Source: Roridomyces roridus
Taxonomy: Eukaryota; Basidiomycota; Agaricomycetes; Agaricales; Mycenaceae
Length of the DNA stretch: 64,000 bases
Direction: 5' to 3'
Assembly: GCA_029378245.1 (NCBI GenBank)
Contig: JARKIF010000005.1
Location: 1,116,001-1,180,000, forward strand
This document shows, in pieces, positions 1 through 10,797 of this stretch (position 1 is the stretch's first letter; each line of letters opens with the position of its first letter). The notes under the pieces are model-generated. The model ran no database searches and was not told where the DNA came from. It saw nothing but the letters and a program-made list of their open reading frames with translations. Both the position numbers and the translations under genes were made by a program.

Positions 1-937
1 TGGCCGCTCGGGGGTGACCGTACATGAGAGCCAATTCGCCAAACGACGAGCCAGGCGCGCATTCAGCTACTTGACGCCCAAACTCGGGGTGATAGCCCGG
101 CTTCAGGAACTTTTCGTCAGAGCCGACGCTCTGTGAGGCTCGCGGACTCGTCGACCACGTTGGTGGCAAGGGTTCGGGGCGGATGTAGCAGTGAAGCAGA
201 CCCGACTCGACAACGTAAAAGTACTCCCCTTCGTCGCCCTGCCTTATGACGACTTGATCCTTCTCTGTCTTCTTCTCCTGCATGGCATTGAGTACGCCAG
301 TCTCCTGCTCTTCGTCGAGGTCGCGGAAGATGAGATTATCGGCAATGGATGCCTTGATACGCCGCACTTGGTCCGCTGACTTTGGGAACACGGGCAGCGG
401 CTCGTCGCTTTCCACATCGACAGCGATGGATTCCGCCGATACAGACGTGCGTCGTGCGAAGATGAGCGAGTTTGGGGGATGTAGATAGTCGTTGGGACTG
501 AGGGCTGTGGGCGTGCCGCTGTCGAAACTAGCGAAAGGCCTTGGGTTCAGTGGGGATGTCGGAGCAAGCTGCCGGCCATCGACCTGGAATATGGGAGGGC
601 CATCTGAGAGGAGGGCGTTGCCTGGAACGTTGAGCGTCCCGAATGGACTTTGAGAAACACTGTTTCTCAACGAGGAGCGATGCACGGGCGCTGCCTGCGA
701 AAACGGAGAGACGGGTGACTGTCCAGATGCGGCACCTAGCGGTGCATCGACGAAAAAGTCGGTGGGGAGGTCTCTGGAGAAGGAGTGAGGGCGTTGGGAG
801 AGTACGTCGCGTGTACGCGCTCGCTGTTCTTCCAGCCTGGACTGGAACCAGTTGGCGCAGAACTGGAGAGCATCTTTGGGCTGGACGCGATTTATATCGC
901 GCGTGAGATCGCCAACAAGCTGGTCGAAGGTCGACAT
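1..937 (-). CDS. BCY1: cAMP-dependent protein kinase regulatory subunit, 3' part beyond window
   Basis: An uninterrupted minus-strand frame runs from an ATG at 937 to the window edge (312 codons, no stop). The N-terminus (first ~40 residues, with DQLVGDLTRDINR and ALQFCANWF) looks like the RII-type dimerisation/docking helix bundle. A Ser/Pro-rich linker follows, then RRTSV, the inhibitor site that occupies the kinase active site. The first cyclic-nucleotide domain starts near residue 190 and the window ends just inside its phosphate-binding cassette (FGELALMYGHPRAA). By family knowledge it holds the catalytic subunits inactive until cAMP binds. The second cAMP domain must lie to the left of base 1. 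I see no intron in this part. Confidence 0.9.
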   Translation of the reverse strand, partial: MSTFDQLVGDLTRDINRVQPKDALQFCANWFQSRLEEQRARTRDVLSQRPHSFSRDLPTDFFVDAPLGAASGQSPVSPFSQAAPVHRSSLRNSVSQSPFGTLNVPGNALLSDGPPIFQVDGRQLAPTSPLNPRPFASFDSGTPTALSPNDYLHPPNSLIFARRTSVSAESIAVDVESDEPLPVFPKSADQVRRIKASIADNLIFRDLDEEQETGVLNAMQEKKTEKDQVVIRQGDEGEYFYVVESGLLHCYIRPEPLPPTWSTSPRASQSVGSDEKFLKPGYHPEFGRQVAECAPGSSFGELALMYGHPRAA

Positions 938-1197
938 GGCCGGTGGCGCGTGGGGTAAAGTAGCAGGTTTTGGTCGTGGTCGCGGCTGATGACAAGTGGT
1001 ACACAAATGTTTGGTCAGCTAAGTACTCTGCGATGTGCTACAATATATGTATGGTGAAATTTAGTGGAATAAATTGGCCGTATGTACAGATGCCTCCGCC
1101 TCCTCCGCGTCCTCCAAATGGGCTTGATAAAATCGGATAAATAGTTTGTGTTGATCGACGCGCGTCCGGGGTCAGCGCCAAGAAATAGAGGTGCCGC

Positions 1198-3034
1198 TCA
1201 ATACAAGTTGAGATGCATGGCATCTAGGTTGAGTGTTAGACGGCAGAGAAGAGAGACCAAGGGAAGAGCTTACCACCTTTAAACCAGCATTTGCCCTTGG
1301 ATAAATGGAACTGGAGCGAGAAAACTTCAACAGTGCTGTTCGGCAACCGAAATGAACGTACGCATTTGGCTCCGTTCGGGCAGAAATGCCCCCAGCAGCA
1401 TTTGTCCCCGTAAGGGCAATCCAACCCTGATGACTGTCAGGCACGAACAATCCAAGTCAAAGACACGCACCATTTTTCAGCCAATTGCATGGGGCTTTTT
1501 TCGCGTTGTTGGCCAGCGATGCAAGCTGTTCTGGCGTCAGAGCGTAATCGTGCGAGTACTTGCACGCCCCGCGCTAGACGGTGTGAGTGAACGCGCGACC
1601 ACGGCGTCAAACACTTACCCCTTTCGAGCACTGCATCAAGTAGTGCTCATTGCACGGCGGAGGATTCTCTAAATTGAATTCAACAAACGCACATGAGGAA
1701 CACGATAGACAGACGTTTATGCAAGGGCTATAAAAATACGAATCAGAACCGAAGAAATCGGAAGAAAACCAGACTCACCAACGAGGCGTCGATAATCCGC
1801 CCACTCGTCTGCGAGGCTGGGGACTGTGGACTAATCAGTCCACTAACGGGACCGTAGGAGTTCATGTTCAGCGGCGCAGGCTTGTGGCCACTCTGCGGTA
1901 GTGGTTGCGGCATGAAAACCTCGTCCACATTGAGTGAATGGAAGGGCAAGTTGAAGGCGTTCCCGTTCAACATGACCAATTTACCAAGCAGTTTCTCTCT
2001 GTCCAACGCATTGAAAGTCGAAACATATAGCTGATCTTCGGCACCTGGAAGTCGCGATCACAAGACGGAAGAGAGCAGCGGAAACGCGACACACCAGCAA
2101 CGAATACACGGAGAGTCTGGGGGAAACGGGCATAAACCTGAATGTACTCTTGCAAAAGCATTAGGATTGACCGCTGCAAGAAATGTAGCACGCGTACCGT
2201 CCATTTTCACGTCAGTCCCGCCAGTAAACCCAACATCGATCAAACAAAACCGGGGAGAAGTTTGACTAAAACCCTGGATCGGGTTTTAGACGAGTCAAAA
2301 TCCAGCGGAGAAAGAAATTTACCGCCAAAAACGCGTCGAAATCGTCGACAGAGCAGATATTGTTGGCGACGAGTTTGTCGACTAGTTCCCCTTTGTTAAA
2401 GTACACGGTGATCCAGAACGAGACGCGTCCAAATGATGCGCCAAGTCCTTCCGGGGTGAGGTATGTTGCAATGGCCTGAGTCAACGCTTCCGCTGCGGCA
2501 TAACCGCCCGGCCGTCCTTGAGAGATGAGTGGACCGTTGAAGATCCTATTATCGCCGTTAATGACACAAAGGATGAGAGGCGATTGGTGCTGAAGAACGA
2601 AAGTTGAGTAGGGTGAGAAAACATGCAAATCGCGCTTGCCTCGAATAGATCGCGTTTGGCAAGCTCTTGGTTAAGGGTAAATACGAGCCTCTCATGTGCT
2701 TGGAGGTCGCGCTGAGACCTGGCTCCCAGTCAATGAAAGACCGAAGAGGGTGACGACTCGACGCACGCCTCGACATACATCGCACCCGTCAGGCGGATAT
2801 CTTCTTCGAGCTCCATCACGCGTTCCTCCAATCGCGCGTTGCGTTTCAAAGTCTCATTAGAAAGACCTGACAAAAAAAATGAACGGACGCCCGGGGAAAA
2901 GACAAACGGGTTACTGTGGAGTCTGCTGAGGGTATCGTTCCTGGAAAGAAAATGAGTGGCCGCAGACGCAAACCAACGCGATACACAAACCAAAGTCGCT
3001 GCTGGTTGGCCTCTCCAAACGGTTGGGTGGCCAT
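1198..3034 (-). CDS. Coiled-coil, DUF7923-type and tandem CCCH zinc-finger protein (copy A)
   Basis: Multi-exon minus-strand gene. Order: a coiled coil (LEERVMELEEDI, then RDLQAHERLV), an alpha/beta domain with VINGDNRIFNGPLISQG, a linker, then Cys/His fingers: ENPPPC...CKYSHDY and CPYGDKCCWGHFCPNGAKC ending CWFKG. I recognise the set as the fungal DUF7923 plus tandem-CCCH family, probably RNA-binding; no function is established that I know of. One intron (2590-2639) has a GC donor. The last exon gives DAMHLNLY before the stop at 1198. The start at 3034 needs an intron placed soon after it and is the weakest part; an upstream first exon is possible. The next gene is its paralogue in the same orientation. 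Confidence 0.7.
2590..2639 (-). other. GC-AG intron in CCCH-finger gene A
   Basis: The minus-strand exon ends CTATTCGAG; the intron starts GCAAGC and ends TTCTTCAG (50 nt). Splicing is phase 0 and joins the coiled-coil end (KRDLFE) to the conserved domain start (HQSPLILCVINGD), matching the layout of paralogue B. No GT donor nearby restores the frame. Confidence 0.75.
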
Positions 3035-3251
3035 GGAGGGTGGTGGTGGTCAAGGGGAACGGGAACCTAACGTTTAGCTAAGACGTGAAAAGCATAAAAG
3101 TAGACGAGTCAAACTGACTTCTCGGCTTCTTTTTGCTCGGGAAATGGAATGTCATAATTTTAGCGTTCACACACGACGGCGGTCTCCCTTGATTCGATTG
3201 GACCCAGTCCCAATTTACATAAGACCATGAAGGAACGTCCATATCAGGTAA

Positions 3252-5015
3252 CTAGACCAATGCAGGGTCCCCGCCAACGCGGTGCATATCAGCTGCTCAC
3301 ATTCCGCCTCAACATCGCAAATGAGAAAAAGTGGGATCCACACACCTCCTTTAAACCAGCACTTGCCCAACCTGTAGTGGAAACAGTTGGCCCCCTTGGG
3401 ACATACGTGTCCGTAGATACACGCCTCGCCCCACGTACAGATCTCACCTGCGCCATCCATCAGTTAATAAAAACCCATCACATACGGAAGAAGCAACCTC
3501 TGTTGATGTCCGGACACGGACCTAATCGCGCGTTCTGGCGTAGTTGCTCGAGTTGCTCGTCGTTGAGCAGGTAGTCATGCCCGTATTTACATTTCGCCTC
3601 ATGGTTGCAGTAAGACAGATAAAACAAAGTGCAGGGGGGAGGATTCTCTGCAACAAACGTTGAGCAAAATCAGGATCATGGTGGAAATTCCACTCACGTT
3701 TCGAGAGAGGCTAGATGACCCGCCTATCAGCCAGCACACATCAGAACAATACAGCAAGAGACTCAACGAGGTGGGGAATAACATGTTTGGTACCCGTCTT
3801 GCCCGACAATGCGTAGGAACTTTCCCAGGTCGCCTCACTTGGGGGGCTGCACTCACGGCCATTTCTCTCACGCCAATTAGGCCCCGCCGCACGTTGCAGC
3901 ACACGCGAATAACTGGGTGCGGGAGAATCTCCCTCCTCGGACGGCGATTTATCAAGGGTGTCGCTGGTTTGAATTGGCGATGGCGGCGCGAGTTTGCGAG
4001 TGATGAAAAGGTCGGGGATCTGCAGCAAAGGAAGCCCCAGCCCCTCGATCGCGGCAGGCATTTGCTCGTATCCTTTGAGGAGAATCAATTTATCTCGGTG
4101 TCCGACTGTCATTTGCGAGCGGAGACTGTGCAGATATCCATTATCGTGGCATCCTGTGCGCTGATTAGTCGAGTGTTCGTGGTCCCAATACCACTTACCG
4201 CCGAAAATAATCTTGAAAGTCTGCGGAAGGCAGGTATCATCTTCGAGATGCGCTAAAAACCGTGTTGAAGCCAGAACTCGTGCGACAAGTGGACGCGCGC
4301 ACCTTTCAGCTTGGCATCTGCTGCCTCTTTCATGTTCCCCACGTCCACCATTGAGAAACGATCGTTGGCTTGATTAAAACCCATGACAAAATCTTCAAAC
4401 GTCCTGTTGAGCAAGCCCTGGCCGACTCGGCTGAAAGTATCCATCAAGCCGCGTTTGTTGAAGAAGAGGTAGACCCAGAGTTGATACGGCGTGGCGCTAC
4501 AATTCTTGCGAAGAAAACTGGCGATCGCCTCGGACAACGAGCGCGCGGCACGACCGCCGCCATCTTGACCTTGAGAAATCAGATCGCCAGAGAAGATACA
4601 ACCGTCTCCGTCGATTAACGCAATAACTCGATTTGCCTGCGACGCATGTCTTTCCAAAAGCCCGGAGCGGAGGATGTTACTTACGGTCACTCTGACTTGT
4701 TCTCTGAGCGCGTCGTTTTCCTTGCAGGTCTCCTCTTGCAGCTTTCTAAGTTTGTCGCATTCACTTTCAGTGCTCTCCAGAGCGCGTTTATAGGCCTTCA
4801 AGTCGCTCTGAAGCATCTGGATCGTGGCTTGTTCCGACTTTTCGTGGTCGATAAAACCAAACATTTCATCTGAAGGCCCGGTCGGCAAAAGTCCTGTCGG
4901 CGGCGAAACTTACTCTTTAGATTCTCAAAACCGAGTTCACTGCCATCATGTAAGATTGGGAAACGGAGGAAAACGAGCACACCGACATTCTCTTATGATA
5001 TTCGCTCGAGTCCAT
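3252..5015 (-). CDS. Coiled-coil, DUF7923-type and tandem CCCH zinc-finger protein (copy B)
   Basis: Paralogue of the gene at 1198-3034, same strand and exon plan. Exon 1 gives MDSSEYHKRMSV; short introns join it to ELGFENLK and then NEMFGFIDHEKSEQ, a long coiled coil. The central domain carries ALIDGDGCIFSGDLISQGQ, closely resembling copy A. C-terminal fingers: ENPPPC...CKYGHDY, then CTWGEACIYGHVCPKGANC and CWFKG. The last intron probably ends at CAG before an exon giving ADMHRVGGDPALV and a stop at 3252, parallel to copy A. Predicted nucleic-acid-binding protein of unknown role. Tandem duplication is the simplest origin; the two copies have diverged strongly in linker and tail. Confidence 0.75.
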
Positions 5016-5409
5016 GGTAGAGTATAACACACAAATAGGGACGAGCCTCTGTTCTTATACACTGCTTAGGCGCACGGTAGTCGCGTGCATCTCACTGAAC
5101 GTATTTGGACTGCAGGGAAAAGTCGTGTTTCATTAGAGAAAGCTTCGAAGCACGATTGGCGCCTGAGAAGGACGGGGAGGTGGACTGCAGCGTAAGTGGC
5201 GAAAATGGATGGTAAGGGGCGGTGGCTGAATAGAGCTGAAACCAGACGCCGTTGCCGCATGTCGAGCCTAACTTGGTTTGGCTACAAGAGAAGGATTCGC
5301 CGAACAGAGCGGAGCCATCATGATGATCACAGCCACTGAGCCTCTTTCGCGACACCACCACCACCTTCATCCTCGACGCGTTTCCCACCGCCCCATCCCG
5401 CTCCCTGCC
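5016..5409. other. Divergent intergenic region, CCCH gene B / CDT1
   Basis: About 390 bp between two divergent start codons. It holds one ACGCGT element near CDT1. I see no convincing coding frame; the open frames here are short and lack family resemblance. Confidence 0.6.
5376..5381 (+). promoter_or_regulatory. MCB-like box (ACGCGT) upstream of CDT1
   Basis: ACGCGT lies 29 bp upstream of the CDT1 start codon. MluI cell-cycle boxes bind MBF and drive G1/S transcription in yeasts, and cdt1 is an MBF target in fission yeast. A six-base match can arise by chance, so this is only a candidate. Confidence 0.35.
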
Positions 5410-7227
5410 ATGTCCGACCTGTACTCCTCCCTCCAGGTCTCTCCGAAAAAGAAAAGATGCCCTCCAGAGCGCGACGACGACACGACGACCCCAAAGAGGT
5501 TGAGAACTAGGTCAGCACCTCTTTTGCACCCACAGTCGCGTCTTTTCAACGTGTCTACAGAGCTCCCAGTCAACGGGCTACTACGACTCTCAAAGATACA
5601 GTTACCCCTCACCTCCCACTCCATCTCTCGCGTCTCCTCACCATCCACACGGGCCTGCAACATGCCCTGTCTCACGCGCTTGCGACCTGTGCCGTCTCCC
5701 CATCGTCTGACACGGGCATCGTGCGCAACGTCCTGAACAATCTTTCATTGAACACGTATACCGGGCTGGCAACCCAATTCGACGTCGATGATCTACGCAG
5801 ACTCTGCTGGATCTGGGAGTGGGACGGCAAGACCTTGCCTTCCGACGCAGAGGAGGACAACCCGTTCTTGGAGGACAGACCTCCGCAGAAGGACTGGACT
5901 AGGGGTGGGATGGGTATTGTTGTCAGCCCAGCCACGCATCATTCCAAAACCGACGCCAAACGAGTTCCTGCGTATGGTATCGGTATTGAGGTCGAGATGG
6001 ACATCGACAAGGATATGCACGCGGGAATGGCTGCTGTCGCGCGTTGGACGGCTGCCGGAGAGAGCCGCAGAGACGCCTTTCGCGAGAAAGTCGAAGCATG
6101 GGCTACAGTACGTGCTGATTCCAACCGAGTCGTGCAGTTTACTCATTTTCATACCGAAAGCTCCATCAAGGTTTGGACCCCATCCCCTCCGTTCCCTGCG
6201 CGGACCTCCCTCGTCTCTCTGCTTCGAACAAAGCAACATCTCTGACCCGTACCTTGGCCTCACTTTCGCCAAAATCCTCACTCCCATTCAAGTTGCCGGA
6301 CCCCCCCTCATCTCCTTCTCGCTCTCCTTCCAAGCCCAAAAACCTTGCTCGTTCCTCTGCGATCCCCTTCCCACTCGCATCAACCGGTGTCTTGAAATCT
6401 CCTACCAAGAATTCTATCGCCTTTCCGCAGACGCCCTCGTCCCGAGGAAACGGAACCGCCCCCGGGCTCACACCGCGTACTCCGAGAACGTCTGTCACTG
6501 CGCCAGACAACGAAGTCGTTTCGCAGCCTTGCACGCCCGCTCATCGGCGCACTGGTGCAGCTACGACCGTCCCGCAGACACCGTCGACATCCAGACGCGA
6601 CGCTCTCTATGAACGTCTCCGGCAGCGTTCGCTTTCTGCTTCTCCCACCAAGGCTGCTAGCAGCGAGGTGAAGGGCGGAACATTGACCCGTGACCAGATG
6701 CTCAAGATGGGTCAAGAGGAACTCCGGAGAAGGTGTTTGCTGGGTCGCTTGGGTGGCATCGCGGAAAGTGTCTGGATGTAAGTACCAACCCTTTTCGAAA
6801 TTTCTGTCGCTCATCAAGTGTTTACAGGATGTTTTCCACACCTGCGCCCGGGTCTACTGCATCACCGTCTGCGCGGAAGCGTCGTGCGATGCCTTTGTCC
6901 GAGGTGACCACCGCCGTAATGAAGTCCTCGCCCGTTCCGCTGTCGTCAGCAGAAGCAGTCGATTCGTTGACGATGCTCACGAAGCTCTGCCCCTTCTTCC
7001 TTAAGCAACTCACCGTTGCCGGCGAACAGTGGCTTGAGATGCCCGCTCCGTCTACGGGAAGCACCGAAGCTAGTAGCCCTTCGAAGAAGACGCCGGCAAG
7101 TCCAGGAGCAGGAATTGACAGTGCGGAAGCGCTCGTCAATCGAAGCCCTCGGAGAGTCAAGCACGAAGGTGGCGGTTTGCGTCAAGTTCGCGAGATCATC
7201 CGCAGAGAGCTGGAACTCCAGGATTGA
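5410..7227 (+). CDS. CDT1: DNA replication licensing factor Cdt1
   Basis: Four exons: 5410-5510, 5561-6107, 6161-6777 and 6828-7227, giving 554 residues. The N-terminus is basic ([15 protein letters not shown]). The middle winged-helix region begins [16 protein letters not shown] and includes [12 protein letters not shown], which fits the Cdt1 pattern of a Leu-Pro start and a basic helix. A Ser/Pro/Thr-rich stretch with many possible CDK sites follows. The C-terminal winged helix starts near [17 protein letters not shown] and the protein ends [12 protein letters not shown], as Cdt1 C-domains do. By family knowledge it loads Mcm2-7 with ORC and Cdc6 in G1. The 50-nt first intron was placed to keep frame into [12 protein letters not shown]. 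Similarity to animal Cdt1 is low, so the call rests on domain pattern. Confidence 0.75.
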
Positions 7228-7380
7228 TCGTCTCTTTCTCTTTTTCAGTGCTCCTGCTGCTTTATCCCTTTGGATTTACTACCACATAGTGCTCGTTCTG
7301 TACTGCTTCATCTACATAGTGCTTCATCTTTACACGCGAAACCAATGAATTGAATTCCTCCATATGCAAATGAGCATGAA

Positions 7381-10300
7381 TCAGTAAACCTCTAGAACGT
7401 ATCTCTCCTCCTCTTTCAGACCCTCCAAATAATCGCCGGCAGTCTCCGCCGTCATCCCTTTGTATTTGACGAGCGCCCCAACAAGCGCCTCGTACACATC
7501 GGGCACAGGCCAAGTGGGGCCACAAAGGTAGAACACTCCCTTGTCGTCCTGCAGCATCTGCGCAAGCGCAGCCGAATCCTCCAACATCAGATGTTGGATA
7601 TACACCTTCTTTGGCCCGTCGCGAGAGAATGCAAGTCCAGCACGGCTGATCACGCCGTCCTGGATGAATGCCTCGATCTCCTCTCCGTACAGATACTCTT
7701 GCGACTGATAACGTGAGCCAAAGTAGTAGTACACCGGCCCGACGTCCTCGCCGCGTTGGAGCAGCATCCCGCGGTGCTGCAGGAATGCACGGAACGGTGC
7801 CGCGCCTGTTCCGAGTCCAGCCATGATCAGCGGTTGTCGGTTGTCCGGAGGCAGCTGGTAACCGAATTCAGTCGAAGTTTCGCAGGTAAGTAGAAGACGC
7901 ACCTTCATGACGCTAGGTTTGATGGATACCGTTACTTTTTGGCCGATCTTAAGGCCGGCAAGGTACCGAGTGCATTGCCCAAAGCGGGGCGAGCCTGAGA
8001 AATGAAAGTTAATAAAGTCATATTGAACCGGAAAGGACTCACCACTTGGCGTCGCCCACTCGACAGTGACGACCAAAAGATCGACACGATCGCCAACAAC
8101 GCTTTGCGCGCTAGCGATACTGTAATGCCGGGGCTTAATATCCCCGACTATTTCGCAGAGCGTCTCAATCCCCGGTCGCGCACTCGCATACATGCGAAGC
8201 ACGTCCGCAAACGTAACCGTGTCCTTCTCTGACATTTTCTTGAACGTCGACGAGCCCTCGGGCGCACCAATGAACAGCAACGCATGTTTATCGACCGAAG
8301 TCGTCGCATACGCCGCCAGGTCCGTGAAGAACGACTTTGGCGGGCGTCCGAAGAGGTCGATCTGCTGCTGGAGTGCCTGGAAGACAGTGCGGGTGTGCAT
8401 CTTGTCCTCGCTCCCAGGCACAGGGATCGTAACGAGGCGATTCGGATCAACGCCATACCACTGGACAAAAGTCGAGCACCTCCTGCTCGTCGTTCCACCC
8501 ATGCACACCGAGCGCCTCACCAATGGCGTATTGCAGCCCAGTACCGCTCGTATCAAACTCGAGATGGAATACGTTGCGGTCGTACTCTTCGGCGGTCAGC
8601 CGGCGGTTCACGGTGCAGGTGACGAGGAAGGTTCGGTCCGGAACCTCGGGCCGCAGAGCCGGATTTTGCGCAAATGTGTCGGTTTCGTCAAAGGACGACG
8701 CCGCGCCGTATGCAGTAGGGAAGAGGAGATGCTTGGCAGCATCGTGCCAGGAACTAAGCCGCGCGCCGTTGACCACATCGCCTGCGTCTGTTTCAACCGC
8801 GATGGCGTTGAACTCCCAATCTTTGAGAGCGGGCGGCGCCGCCTCGGTGGCTTCGGGAAGTGTAAGAGGTGCCTCTGCCAATCCAGACCAAACCTGCGTG
8901 TTAATCTCGGCCAGTTCGACGCCGTGGATGACCTCGTCGAACAAGCCTCGAGCAACACTGAGAACGAGCGACTCCTGAGCAGCCTTGCCCAGGTAGAGTC
9001 GCAAGAATGCAAGATGGACAACGAGGTTCTGCACCGCATTGTTGACCGCCCCGGCCTCACCAACCAGTTTGGAGGCTACAGCCTGGGCATCAATGGCAAA
9101 GAGGCGTATATTTCGGGCGGCGAGAATGGTGACAACCTCGGCAGAGAGGCTGGAGCACACATCGGCGGGAGACCAGGACGAAGCGAGGAGCACAACGGAG
9201 CCAATCTTGGCGTATTTGACCAAGCAGTGGGAATTGAGCAGGCCCTGATCCAGGATCGCAAGGAAATCCGCCTCTGGGGCACTTTCCTGGTCCAGAGGGA
9301 TCGCAAGGGGGATGGGGATGGGGTCCGCAATGGGTGTTTTAGGCGAGAGAAGTAGTCGACTGGCAGTGATCCCTCCTTTGCGAGTGAACACGTCGTGATC
9401 TGTCGAGAAACGGATCAACAGAGATTGGTTCGACATGAATGTATCCGCGATAAAGTGGGGCGCCGACGCCAGGGTGGACTGGGGTGTGCTGAACACGATG
9501 ATCTTCTTCTCCGCTACAGTGCTGCGCGGGGAGACGGGTGATGCAGGGACCAATGTACCCAAGAATTCGAGGAACGAGGCGCCCCGCGAGAGGTAGATCT
9601 GCGTCTGCGACGGTACTATCCGGTGAGCATGCACACTGAGCGCACTTTTGCCCTCCACCAGGGTGCTAAAGACATCTGCGAAGAGGGGCCCCTGTGTATA
9701 CGAGTTGGGCACGTCGTCGAGGACATGCACTTTCTGCACAGTAGGCGGCAGGACTTCTCGCAATGCCTGTTCGTCCCAGGGACGCAGCACGTTGACCACC
9801 ACCACACCGAAACCGGTGAATTGGCTGGCAAACGCCTTGGCAGCAAGTGCGAGCGGTCCATTTAATAGGACAAGGACGGTATGGGCAGGAGCTGTCGCCA
9901 GTGTAACTGAAGAAGCTGTGACCAGCCTGAGCAAAGACGTCGGCCACGGAACCTGCCGAAACAGTGGGCTTGACCAAAGGAGCCCCGATTTCACGAGCAA
10001 CGCTGTAGTGGTCGAACAGATGAACGACATGAGATGTCGGCAGGCTGTAAGAGATGTGCGCAAAGTCGAGAGTCTCCTGGGGCGTAGCAGAGAGAAGAAC
10101 AACGAGGTCCGGGGGTAGAGTAGCAACCACGCTCGCAATCGGTGCCAACGACGGCGAAAGCGTGAAATTTCGCCGACAGGACGTCACCGTGGGGACCTGA
10201 CGACCAATCTGCTCGCTGCAGTCGCAGGAGGCAGATGCGAGAGCGCGGAGACCATCATGGCAAGACCCGTGGGTGTGGTGTACGCAGTTAGGACTGAACC

Positions 10301-10629
10301 CTTCTCCGCATCGCGACTGGTTCCCTCCGAGAGTCTTCCGACCAGGCTGAGCCCTGCGCCGACTCTGGTCTGAACATCGACCACGGGCGCAGAATTCTGC
10401 GACTTTGCCCACTCTTTCGTGAGGGTTCCAAAGCCTGCCTGCTCTGCAAGGTCATAGACGTAGACAGTTGAGCTAGGTTTCTGCGCGCGGATGCGAGGAA
10501 CTCGACGGCAGAGGACGCCGAGATTCGGGGATTGGCGTATATGTCCGGGATCAGCTTCAGAGAAACGGTCTCTGGCGACGAGAGCACCGTCGAGGAGGTG
10601 GACACTGGGGTCGAGGTCCCCGAGGCCAT
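7381..10629 (-). CDS. MET10: Sulfite reductase [NADPH] flavoprotein alpha subunit, apparently frameshifted
   Basis: Starts MASGTSTPVSTSS at 10629. The N-terminal part resembles pyruvate:ferredoxin oxidoreductase domains (STVYVYDLAEQAGFG, RLVV, FDHYSVAREIG, LLNGPLALAAKA); the C-terminal part is the FAD/NADPH reductase (RHYSIASAQS, MAGLGTGAAPFRAF, YYYFGSRYQSQEYLYGEE) ending RYVLEVY at 7381. Two ordinary introns sit near 8000-8045 and 7855-7900. With the beta subunit it reduces sulfite to sulfide for Cys/Met synthesis. Odd: homology crosses reading frames without splice sites near 10470, 10200, 10170, 9890 and 8470, each needing a 1-nt indel. It is either a decaying gene or a patch of sequence errors; neighbouring genes read cleanly. 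Family identity is firm, intactness is not. Confidence 0.85.
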
Positions 10630-10797
10630 GGCAGTAAGCAAAGAAGAACTTTTTCTGGAATCATGGATTTGCAAGAATTGCGTTTAGGCCCGTGATCATC
10701 CGCGTTCCCCTCACGTGGCTGCGATTGGCGGACCGGGACGGGAAGGTGATCGGATCTCTAGGTTTTCTGACTTCTGATTATTCTTTCTACTACTACT

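Noticed and set aside
8470..8530. A 19-nt or 46-nt GT-AG intron to explain the last MET10 frame break
   Set aside because: 19 nt is below any plausible fungal intron, and 46 nt would remove the conserved HGWNDEQEVLDF block; an indel is simpler.
8192..9355. 387-codon plus-strand open frame opposite MET10
   Set aside because: Antisense to well-conserved flavoprotein coding sequence; composition follows the codon bias of the other strand and there is no family pattern.
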